From assembly GCF_000010285.1 (NCBI RefSeq), contig NC_010617.1:868001-932000 (forward strand): 64,000 bases of DNA, written 5' to 3'. Shown one piece after another: positions 52,625 to 61,300 of the stretch. The notes beneath the pieces are model-generated. The model was not told where the DNA came from and ran no database searches. It worked only from the letters and a program-made list of their open reading frames with translations. The DNA is from Kocuria rhizophila DC2201 (GTDB lineage Bacteria > Actinomycetota > Actinomycetes > Actinomycetales > Micrococcaceae). How positions within the stretch are numbered: position 1 is the stretch's first letter; every line of letters starts with the position of its first letter. Position numbers and translations under genes: made by a program.

Positions 52625-53565
52625 GCGGAGCCGTGTTCACGGTGGGCACCCGCGGTTCGCAGCTGGCCATGACCCAGAGCCGGTGGGCGGCCGAGGCCGT
52701 CTCCCGTGCCGGGGGCATCGACCACGAGCTCGTCACGGTGCGCACCGAGGGGGACGTCCTCACGGGACCGCTGTCCCAGATGGGCGGGACCGGGGTGTTC
52801 GCTACCGCCCTGCGGTCGCAGGTGCTGGACGGCCGCGTGGACCTCGCGGTGCACTCGCTCAAGGACCTGCCCACCGCCCCGGTGGAGGGGCTGCGGATCG
52901 TGGCCCTGCCCGAGCGCGAGGACCCGCGGGACGCCCTGTGCGCCCGGGACGGCCTCACGCTGGCCGAGCTGCCCGAGGGTGCGGCCGTGGGCACGGGCTC
53001 ACCCCGCCGCGTGGCCCAGCTGCGCGCCCTGCGCCCGGACCTGCGCATCGTGGACATCCGCGGCAACGTGGGCACCCGCCTGAACCGGGTGGCCCCGGCG
53101 GACCCGGGGGACCTGGACGCCGTGGTGCTCGCCGCATCGGGGCTCAAACGGCTGGGCCTGGAGGGCCGGATCACCGAGTACCTCGATCCGCACGTGATGC
53201 TGCCCGCCCCGGGGCAGGGGGCGCTCGCGCTCGAGGTCAGTGCGCGGCTGGATCCCTCCGGTGCCCTGATGCGTGGCCTCGAGGCCGTGGACCACCTGCC
53301 CACGCGGCTCGCGGTCACCGCTGAGCGGGCCGTGCTCGCCCAGCTCGAGGCCGGCTGCGCCGCGCCCGTGGGCACGTTCGCCCGCGTGGCCGGGGACGTC
53401 CTGGAGCTCGACGTGGTCGTCGCCAACCCGGACGGGTCCGAGGTGATGCGCCGCAGCGAGTCCGTGCCCGCGCCCTCCGTCGAGGAGGCCGAGGCCTTCG
53501 GGCGCCGGATCGCGGACGACCTGCTCGCCCAGGGTGCCGACCGGTTGGCCCGGCTGAGCCTGTGA
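52621..53565 (+). CDS. hemC: hydroxymethylbilane synthase
   Basis: 314 aa, polymerises four porphobilinogen molecules. 'GTRGSQLAMTQ' near the start, the dipyrromethane cofactor Cys in 'LEAGCAAPVGTFA' (about residue 244) and the Arg-rich substrate site 'VHSLKDLPT' are intact. GTG overlaps the cpfC stop, and its stop overlaps hemD. Normal length. Confidence 0.95.
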   Translation: MSGAVFTVGTRGSQLAMTQSRWAAEAVSRAGGIDHELVTVRTEGDVLTGPLSQMGGTGVFATALRSQVLDGRVDLAVHSLKDLPTAPVEGLRIVALPEREDPRDALCARDGLTLAELPEGAAVGTGSPRRVAQLRALRPDLRIVDIRGNVGTRLNRVAPADPGDLDAVVLAASGLKRLGLEGRITEYLDPHVMLPAPGQGALALEVSARLDPSGALMRGLEAVDHLPTRLAVTAERAVLAQLEAGCAAPVGTFARVAGDVLELDVVVANPDGSEVMRRSESVPAPSVEEAEAFGRRIADDLLAQGADRLARLSL

Positions 53566-54707
53566 CCGCTCGTCGCGTGCTCGTCACCCGCGATCCCGCC
53601 GCCGCGCGACCCCTGGCCGCACTGCTGCGGGAGCGCGGGTACGAGCCGTGCGCGGCCCGGCTGCTGGAGGCCTCCCTGCCCCCCGACCCCGAGCCCCTGC
53701 GTGCCCTGCTGCGCGAGGCTGTCCGCCCCACCGTTCCCACGTGGCTGTGCGTGACCTCCGCCACCGCGGTCCACGCCCTTGCGGCGGTCGCGGACACCGC
53801 CGACTGGGGCGCCCGGCTCGACGCCGCCCGTTCGCCCGGTGCCGCCCCCGGAACTGCCGGGGACTCCGCCACCGGTCCCGCCCGGATCGAGGCAGTGGCA
53901 ACGGGCGTCGTCGCGTCGTCCCCCGCGCCCGGGGCCAGCGCCCCGGTGGTGGCCACGGACGACGCCGCCCGGCCCGCCCCGCTGCGGATCGCCGCCGTGG
54001 GTGCCGCGACCGCCCGGGCCCTCGCCGATCACGGCGTGGGGGTGGACTTCGTGCCCGCCGGGACCTCCAGCGCTGCGGGCATGCTCGCGGAGTGGCCGGA
54101 GGGTCTCGACATGCGGTGGAAGGCATCCGTCGCGCGCCGCTCTGGCGGTCGCGGTGTGGCGGGTGCCGACACCTCATCCTCCGGTCTCGGCACGCGCGCG
54201 GGCACCGGCGCCACCGGACACGCCGGTTCCGCAACGGGGACCGCGGGTGCCGGGTCGCCGGGCGACGTCCCCCGAGCTCTGCTGCCCGTGTCCGCGCTGG
54301 CCTCGGACACCCTCGAGGACGGCCTGCGGGCCAGGGGGTACCGTGTCTGCCGGGTCCGCGCCTACGACATGGAGCCCGCCCCCGCCCCGCGGCCGCTGAG
54401 CACGATCGCGTCCGAGCCGGACGACGCTCCGGAACTCGACCGCGCGGCCGCCCGGGCCGCGTGCGCCTCCGGTGAGCTGGCGGCGGTGGTGGTCACGGCG
54501 CCGTCGCGGGCCGGGCAGCTGCTGGACGTCAACCGTCCGGCAGAGGGTACCGCGTGGATCGCGATCGGGGAGCCCACTGCCCGCGCCCTGCGTGAGCAGG
54601 GACTCACCCCGGTGACCGCGGCACATCCGACTCCCGAGGCGCTCGCCGATGCGGTGGTGCACGCGCTCGGAACCCCCGGCACGGCCGGGCGCAACAAATT
54701 CTCATGA
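53562..54707 (+). CDS. hemD: uroporphyrinogen-III synthase with two low-complexity inserts
   Basis: 381 aa against a usual ~250-270. The core is recognisable: 'RRVLVTRDPAAARPLAALL', 'WLCVTSATAVHALA', 'RIAAVGAATARALADHGV', 'AVVVTAPSRAGQLL', 'WIAIGEPTARALREQG'. Two Ala/Gly/Thr/Ser-rich inserts interrupt it, about residues 88-139 and 187-236. It closes and inverts ring D. GTG start overlapping hemC. The first insert carries the recurrent 10-mer (53959). Confidence 0.88.
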   Translation: MTARRVLVTRDPAAARPLAALLRERGYEPCAARLLEASLPPDPEPLRALLREAVRPTVPTWLCVTSATAVHALAAVADTADWGARLDAARSPGAAPGTAGDSATGPARIEAVATGVVASSPAPGASAPVVATDDAARPAPLRIAAVGAATARALADHGVGVDFVPAGTSSAAGMLAEWPEGLDMRWKASVARRSGGRGVAGADTSSSGLGTRAGTGATGHAGSATGTAGAGSPGDVPRALLPVSALASDTLEDGLRARGYRVCRVRAYDMEPAPAPRPLSTIASEPDDAPELDRAAARAACASGELAAVVVTAPSRAGQLLDVNRPAEGTAWIAIGEPTARALREQGLTPVTAAHPTPEALADAVVHALGTPGTAGRNKFS

Positions 54708-54739
54708 TGCAACGATTCGATGAACCAGGAGACCTGCAG

Positions 54740-55744
54740 ATGAACGACGACGTCTCGTACGACCTCGTGTCCCGCCCCCGGCGGCTGCGCAGCACCCCGG
54801 CCATGCGCCGGTTCGTGGCCGAGACCCGGGTGGACCCCTCCGACCTGATCCTGCCGGTGTTCGTCAGGGAGGGGCTCAGTGAACCGCAGCCCCTGTCCTC
54901 GATGCCCGGTGTGGTGCAGCACAGCATGGACTCCCTCCGGCGCGCCGCCGCGGAGGCTGTGGAACTCGGCCTGGGCGGCTTCATGATCTTCGGCGTGCCC
55001 GAGACCCGGGACGCCGAGGGTTCCGCCGCACTGGACCCGGACGGGATCCTGAACCGCGGCATCCGTGCGGTGCGCGAGGAGGTGGGGGACGGCGTCGTCG
55101 TGATGGCGGACCTGTGCCTGGACGAGTTCACGGACCACGGCCACTGCGGCGTGCTGGATGCCCGGGGCCGCGTGGACAACGACCGCACGCTGGAGATCTA
55201 CGGCCGGATGGCCGTGGCCCAGGCGGAGGCCGGGGCGCACATGCTGGGCCCGTCCGGGATGATGGACGGGCAGGTGGGCGTGATCCGCGCGGCCCTGGAC
55301 GCGGCGGGCCACGAGGACGTCTCGATCCTCGCCTACACCGCCAAGTACTCCTCGGCGTTCTACGGCCCGTTCCGCGAGGCCGTGGACTCCACGCTCACCG
55401 GGGACCGCAAGACCTACCAGATGGACCCCGCCAACCGGCGTGAGGCCCTGCTGGAGCTGCAGACGGACCTCGCCGAGGGCGCGGACATGGTCATGGTCAA
55501 GCCCGCAATGAGCTACCTGGACATCCTGCGCGAGATCGCGGATGCCTCACCGGTGCCGGTGTCCGCGTACCAGATCTCGGGGGAGTACGCGATGATCGAG
55601 GCCGCGTCCGCCAACGGGTGGATCGATCGCGAGGCCGCGATCCGCGAGTCCGTGCTCTCCATCAAGCGCGCCGGCGCCGACTCGATCCTGACCTACTACG
55701 CCACAGAGCTCGCCGGGTGGCTCCGCCGCGAGAACGGCCGGTGA
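54740..55744 (+). CDS. hemB: porphobilinogen synthase
   Basis: 334 aa, condenses two 5-aminolevulinates. Schiff-base lysines in 'AYTAKYSSAFYGPFR' (about 203) and 'VMVKPAMSYLDI' (about 256). The metal loop 'DLCLDEFTDHGHCGVL' keeps two of the three zinc Cys positions of the E. coli-type enzyme, the middle one being Asp. ATG at 54740 with AGGAG; an upstream ATG at 54704 lacks a ribosome site. Follows hemD by 32 nt. Confidence 0.94.
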   Translation: MNDDVSYDLVSRPRRLRSTPAMRRFVAETRVDPSDLILPVFVREGLSEPQPLSSMPGVVQHSMDSLRRAAAEAVELGLGGFMIFGVPETRDAEGSAALDPDGILNRGIRAVREEVGDGVVVMADLCLDEFTDHGHCGVLDARGRVDNDRTLEIYGRMAVAQAEAGAHMLGPSGMMDGQVGVIRAALDAAGHEDVSILAYTAKYSSAFYGPFREAVDSTLTGDRKTYQMDPANRREALLELQTDLAEGADMVMVKPAMSYLDILREIADASPVPVSAYQISGEYAMIEAASANGWIDREAAIRESVLSIKRAGADSILTYYATELAGWLRRENGR

Positions 55745-55769
55745 CAGCCCAACCGCCGCACCCCACCGG

Positions 55770-55775
55770 TACGGT
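55770..55775 (+). promoter_or_regulatory. possible internal promoter of hemL
   Basis: TACGGT at 55770-55775 in the 71-nt hemB-hemL gap fits a -10; GAAAGGAATG before the ATG would be the ribosome site at long spacing. Confidence 0.35.
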
Positions 55776-55815
55776 GGCCGGGACCCGTTCCCGGCGAAAG
55801 GAATGAAGTGATCTC

Positions 55816-57135
55816 ATGAGTGTTTCGCAAGAACTTTTCGACCGTGCCCGCCGTGTGATGCCCGGTGGCGTGAACTCGCCCGTGCGCGCGTTCAACTCCG
55901 TGGGCGGCACCCCGCCGTTCATCGCCGCAGCCAAGGGCCCGTACCTCACGGACGTGGACGGCCGCGAGTACGTGGACCTCGTGTGCTCGTGGGGCCCCGC
56001 CCTGATCGGGCACGCGCACCCCGTGGTGACCGAGGCCGTGCACGAGGCCGTCGAGCGCGGTCTGGGCTTCGGCGCGACCACGCGCGGTGAGACCGAGCTC
56101 GCCGAGCTCGTGGTGGACCGCGTGGCACCGCTCGAGGAGATCCGCATGGTCTCCACGGGCACCGAGGCCACCATGACGGCGCTGCGCCTGGCCCGTGGGT
56201 ACACGGGCCGTGACCTCGTGGTGAAGTTCGCCGGCTGCTACCACGGCCACGTGGACTCGTTGCTCTCCGAGGCCGGTTCGGGGCTCGCGACGCTCGCACT
56301 GCCGGGCTCCGCAGGTGTCACCGAGGCGACCGCCGCGCAGACCCTCGTGCTGCCGTACAACGACGTCGCCGCGCTCGAGGCCGCGTTCGCCGAGCACCCC
56401 GGTCGGATCGCTGCGGTGATCACCGAGGCCGCCCCGTGCAACATGGGCGTGGTCACCCCGCAGGACGGCTTCAACGCCGCGATCCGCCGCATCACGCAGG
56501 CGGACGGCGCGCTCATGATCCTGGACGAGGTGCTCACGGGCTTCCGCGTGCACGAGGCCGGGTACTGGGGTCTCAGCAACGCCGCGGGCGAGAGCTGGGC
56601 CCCGGACCTGTTCACGTTCGGCAAGGTCATCGGCGGCGGGCTGCCCACCGCGGCCCTCGGTGGCCGCCGCGAGGTCATGGAGTACCTGGCCCCCACCGGT
56701 CCCGTGTACCAGGCGGGCACGCTGTCCGGGAACCCGGTGGCGATGGCCGCGGGTCTCGCCACGCTCAAGTGCGCGGACGCGGTGGCCTACCAGACCATCG
56801 ACCGCCGTTCCGAGCAGCTGCGCGCCGGTCTGCGCGAGGCCCTCGACGCCGCCGGCGTGGACTACTCCATCCAGGAGGTGGGCAGCCTGTTCTCACTCGC
56901 GTTCGGCACCCGGTCCACGGGCGTGCACGACTACGCCGACGCCAAGGGCCAGGAGGCCTTCCGGTACACGCCGTTCTTCCACGCGATGCTGGACGCCGGG
57001 GTCTACCTGCCGCCCTCGGTGTTCGAGGCGTGGTTCCTCTCCGCGGCGCACGACGACTCCGCCATGGACCGGATCCTCTCCGCGCTGCCGGCCGCGGCGC
57101 GGGCCGCCGCGGAGGCGCAGCCCCCGCAGCCCTGA
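55816..57135 (+). CDS. hemL: glutamate-1-semialdehyde 2,1-aminomutase
   Basis: 439 aa PLP enzyme that turns the hemA product into 5-aminolevulinate. '[17 protein letters not shown]' (about 15-31), 'YHGHVDSLL', and the PLP lysine in '[14 protein letters not shown]' (about 273). Full length. Ends the hem cluster before a strong terminator, and completes the C5 pathway with hemA. Confidence 0.95.
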   Translation: MSVSQELFDRARRVMPGGVNSPVRAFNSVGGTPPFIAAAKGPYLTDVDGREYVDLVCSWGPALIGHAHPVVTEAVHEAVERGLGFGATTRGETELAELVVDRVAPLEEIRMVSTGTEATMTALRLARGYTGRDLVVKFAGCYHGHVDSLLSEAGSGLATLALPGSAGVTEATAAQTLVLPYNDVAALEAAFAEHPGRIAAVITEAAPCNMGVVTPQDGFNAAIRRITQADGALMILDEVLTGFRVHEAGYWGLSNAAGESWAPDLFTFGKVIGGGLPTAALGGRREVMEYLAPTGPVYQAGTLSGNPVAMAAGLATLKCADAVAYQTIDRRSEQLRAGLREALDAAGVDYSIQEVGSLFSLAFGTRSTGVHDYADAKGQEAFRYTPFFHAMLDAGVYLPPSVFEAWFLSAAHDDSAMDRILSALPAAARAAAEAQPPQP

Positions 57136-57197
57136 CCCGGCCCTGCGCTGCGCGTCCTGGCCCCGGTCGCGGGGGCGGGGCGCGCACTGGCACGACG

Positions 57198-57237
57198 ACG
57201 ACGGCGCGGCACCCTGACAGGGGTGCCGCGCCGTCGT
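57198..57237. terminator. bidirectional terminator after hemL
   Basis: Perfect 17-bp stem (57198-57214 with 57221-57237), 6-nt loop, between convergent hemL and the exonuclease gene. Confidence 0.8.
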
Positions 57238-57253
57238 GCTGGGGCAGCGAGGT

Positions 57254-58333
57254 CTACGGCCGCGGGTGGACGGGCCACGTGCCGTCCACGACCGCGGTGG
57301 GGTCCTTGCGGCGGAAGTACTCCTGCAGGGAGGCGGCCTGCTCGGCGGCCCACCCGATCTGCGCCTCGTGCAGCGCGGCGGCGGGCTGACGGAGCTCTGC
57401 GAAACGATCGGCGAGGGCGGCGGCGAGCCGCTCGGTGGCCAGGGCGTCCTCGGCGGAGGTGTGGGCGGCGTCGAGCACCACACCGTACTCCTCGCACAGC
57501 GCACCCAGCGTGCGCTTGCCCCGGCGGTAGCGGTGCACCTGCTTGTTGAGCACGAACGGGTCCAGCACGGGGAAAGGCTCCGGGGCGGGCAGACCGTGAC
57601 GCTCGGTCTCGCGCGTGAGCACCGTGAGGTCGTAGGCGGCGTTGAACGCCAGCACCGGGACGCCCTCGCGCCAGAACCCCGCCAGGACCTCGCTCAGCTC
57701 GGCGGCCACCTCGGCCACGGGGCGTCCCTCGGCGCGGGCGCGGTCCGTGGAGACCCCGTGCACCGCGGCGGCCTCCTCGGGGATCTCCACGCCGGGGTCG
57801 GCCAGCCACTCCCACTCTTGCAGCACGTCCCCCGCAGGGGAGACGAGCACCACCGAGGCGGTCACGATGCGCGCCTGCTGGGGGTCGCGCCCGGTGGTCT
57901 CCAGGTCGAAGCACGCGCGGGGGCCCTGGTGCCACGGGGCATCCGCCGCCACGACACCGCTCGCGACCGTGCCGTTCGTGAGCGCACCGTTCGCGGAGCC
58001 CGGTGCCCGGGGCGCGGTGGTGGAGGGGCCGGCGACGGACCCGCGCGGAGCTTGTGCCGCACTCGCCATGGTCCTGGAGGACGTGGGCGTCTCGGAGGAT
58101 GCGGGCGCCACACCCGGTCCCGTTGACCCCGGTCCGGTCGATCCCGGCCGCTGTGGCGCTGGCCCGGTCGAGCTGTCATCGGGTGCCTCCGCGGGTCCGG
58201 GGGTGGGATCGAAGAGCGAGGGCTGCTCGGGCTCCGGTGTGGGCCGAGCGGCGGCACCCGGTCCGGCAGGGGACTGCGGGGCGTCGAAGAGCGCGTACTG
58301 GGCGGCGTCGTCGGGCTGGCGTGGGGAAGGCAT
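57254..58333 (-). CDS. DNA polymerase III epsilon-type 3'-5' exonuclease with N-terminal clamp-binding motifs
   Basis: 359 aa. The DEDDh exonuclease domain spans about residues 132-330: 'FDLETTGRDPQQARIV', 'NAAYDLTVL', and 'AHTSAEDALATERL' give the acidic and His residues. The first ~130 residues are a disordered Pro/Ser/Thr-rich arm with two QxxLF motifs, QYALF (12-16) and QPSLF (37-41), which match sliding-clamp binding pentapeptides. It may proofread or trim at the clamp. TACCGT (58345 to 58340) ends 7 nt before the ATG (leaderless). Confidence 0.85.
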   Translation of the reverse strand: MPSPRQPDDAAQYALFDAPQSPAGPGAAARPTPEPEQPSLFDPTPGPAEAPDDSSTGPAPQRPGSTGPGSTGPGVAPASSETPTSSRTMASAAQAPRGSVAGPSTTAPRAPGSANGALTNGTVASGVVAADAPWHQGPRACFDLETTGRDPQQARIVTASVVLVSPAGDVLQEWEWLADPGVEIPEEAAAVHGVSTDRARAEGRPVAEVAAELSEVLAGFWREGVPVLAFNAAYDLTVLTRETERHGLPAPEPFPVLDPFVLNKQVHRYRRGKRTLGALCEEYGVVLDAAHTSAEDALATERLAAALADRFAELRQPAAALHEAQIGWAAEQAASLQEYFRRKDPTAVVDGTWPVHPRP

Positions 58334-58399
58334 GGCACCACGGTACCGGGTGTGACCCACGCCCTTATGAGTGTCGGAGGCCCGTGGTGGGATGAGCGC

Positions 58400-61300
58400 A
58401 TGCGAACGCAGCGAGAAGCGTCCTGGCGGGTCCTCCCGCCACGCGGCACCGGCACCGGGCAGGCGGGGACCACCCTGGACCCGGCGCAGCAGACCGTGGT
58501 GGACCTGCCCGCCGGCCACGGGCCCGTGCTCGTGCTCGGTGCGCCCGGCACGGGGCGCAGCACCGTGGTCGTCGAGGGTGTGGTGCGGCGGATCGCGGAC
58601 GGCACCGACCCCCAGCGGATGCTCGTGCTCGCACCCTCGCGCGAGTCCGCGGCCACGCTGCGGGACCTCGTGAGCCGCCGGGCCGCGGCCACCATCAGCA
58701 CGCCGCTCGTGCGGGCGTGGCAGGCCTACGCCTTCGACGTCCTGCGGCGCGCGCAGGCGGAGGAGCTCCTGACCGGCATCGACCTGCCGCCCGTGCTGCT
58801 GTCCGGCCCCGAGCAGGATGCCTTCCTCGCGGAGATGATGCGCGGCCACGCCACGGGCCTCGGGGGTGCGGTGGTGTGGCCCGCTGACCTGCAGGACGCG
58901 CTCGGCACGCGGGGGTTCCGGGGGCAGCTGCGGGAGCTGTTCGACCGCATGAACGAGTACCGGGTGGAGCCGGAGCAGCTCGCGGCGTGGGCCGGGCCCC
59001 TCGGGCATCCCGAGTGGCGCGCGGCGGCCGCGTTCCGCACCGAGTACCAGCAGGTCCGTGCGCTGCGCATGCCCAACGTCTTCGACCCCTCCGAGCTGGT
59101 GGACCGGGCCGCCCGGGTGCTGGAGGAGCACCCGGATTTCCTCTCCCGGGAGCAGCAGCGCCTGGACGTGGTCATGGTGGACGACCTCCAGGAGGCCACA
59201 CCGTCCGTGCACCGGCTGATCGGCGTGCTGTGCCGTGGCCGGGACGCCGTGTTCACCGCGAACCCGGACACCACGGTGCAGGGCTTCCGCGGGGCCCGCC
59301 CCGATCTGCTGCGCACGCTGGAGGACCGCGTCGGGACACCGTCGCACCCGGTCCAGCGGCTGCACCTGCACACGAGCCACCGCATGTCCCTGCCCGTCAA
59401 CGAGGCGTGGCAGCGGGTGGCACGGGCCGTTCCCGTGATCGCCGGGGCGCGCACGGAGCGGGCGCCGGAGCAGCCGGCCGACACCGACCCGGAACCCGGC
59501 GGGGACCCTGCGGACGGGGTGAACGCGCCGGTCACCGGTCCCGGCACGGCAGGGCGGCTGGTCACGCCGGACGGCGTGCGCGTGGCCACGTTCGCCTCGC
59601 CCACCGCCCAGGCGCGCTGGTGCGCGGATCACTTCCTGCGACTGCACGTGCTGCGGGGGATCCCCTACCGGGAGATGGCGGTGATCGTGCGCAGCGGCCC
59701 GCAGCTCTCCGCGCTCACCCGGCAGCTCGCCTCTCTGGGAGTGCCCACCACCACGTCGGCCGCGGAGACCCCCCTGCGGGACGAGCCCGCGGTGATCCCG
59801 CTGCTGGACGCCCTCCGGCTGCTGCTCGCGGCCCAGGAGGCGACACCCGGGCAGGAGCAGCAGAATGCCGATCGGCAGACGCACTCCGGGCAGCACGCGT
59901 CCCCCGACGCGCAGCCGGTGGGCGCGGCCCAGGACGGGGAGGCGCCGTACGACGGTGAAGGGCCGCTCGACGGGGACGCTTCTTCAGAGGGGGAGACCGG
60001 GCCAGCGGGGGACGACACGCCAGGGGTGGCAGCGCTCGACCGGAGCCGAGCCGGCCAGATGCTGTCCGAGGTGCGCCCGGTCGTCCAGGGCCCGGTCGAC
60101 GGCGCCCCCTCCACCGCGGGGAGGAACGAGGACCTCGTGAGCGAGGACTCCGCGGCCTCCGGCGACCCGCGTAGCGCCCGCACCGTTCTCACCGCCGCCA
60201 CGGCGGTCTCCCTGCTGACCTCGCGGATCGGCGGCGCCTCGCCCATGGAGGTGCGGCGCATCCGGCAGCGCCTGCGCGGCTACGAGCTGCGCACGGGCGG
60301 GGGCCGCACGAGCGACGACCTCCTCGTCCAGGCCCTCGGGGACGGGCTGCTGCTGGAGCTCGCGGAGGTCCGCTCGGATGCCGCGGCCCGCGTCGCCGAC
60401 ATGCTCCAGGCCGGCCAGGACGCCCTGGACACCCCGGGGGCCACCGCCGAGTCCGTGCTGTGGGCGCTGTGGGAGGCCTCTGGCGTGGGGCCGCGCTGGC
60501 GGCGTCGTGCCCTGGCGGGAGGGGCGGAGGCCGTGCGCGCGGACCGTGACCTCGACGCCGTCGTGGGGCTGTTCGAGGCGGCCGAGCGGTTCGTGGACCA
60601 GGTGCCCGGAGCCACGGCGAGCGCGTTCATGGAGTACATGGACCACCAGGAGCTGCCCATGGACACGCTGGCCGCCCGGGCGCCCGCCGAGGACAACGTC
60701 TCCGTCACGACCCCCGCAGGGGCGGCGGGCCGGGAGTGGTCCCACGTGGTCGTCGCGGGCGTGCAGCAGGGGGTGTGGCCCAACACGGCGCTGCGCGGTC
60801 AGCTGCTCGGCACCGACGTCCTCACGGACGCCCTGGACCACGGCCCGGAGCAGGCCGTCCGGCTCGGAGCGGTGGACCGCCTCCGGCAGGTGCGCTTCGA
60901 CGAGCTGCGCCAGTTCGCCACCGCCGTGTCCCGGGCACGCTCGGGGCTCACCGTCACGGCGGTGGCCACCCAGGACGAGCAGCCGTCGGAGTTCGTGGAC
61001 CTCGTGGCGCTGGGCCGTGGCGAGGAGACCGGCATCACCGTGGAGGAGCTCGACGCGCCGGAACCGCTCACCCTGCGCCAGCTCACCGGAACCCTGCGGC
61101 GGGCCCTGAACGCGGTGGACACCCCGGAGACCGAGCGCGAGGCGGCCGCCCGACTGCTCCACGAGTTCGCCACGGCGCAGGACCCCGTGGCGGGTGCGGC
61201 ACCGGAACAGTGGTGGGGCGTGAACCCCCTCACCACGGAGGAGGCGCTGTTCGACGCCGAGGAGCCGGTGCGGGTCTCGCCCTCCAAGATCGAGACCGTG

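Noticed and set aside
54704-54739. Upstream hemB start at 54704
   Set aside because: It overlaps hemD without a ribosome site, whereas AGGAG at 54728-54732 fits the ATG at 54740.
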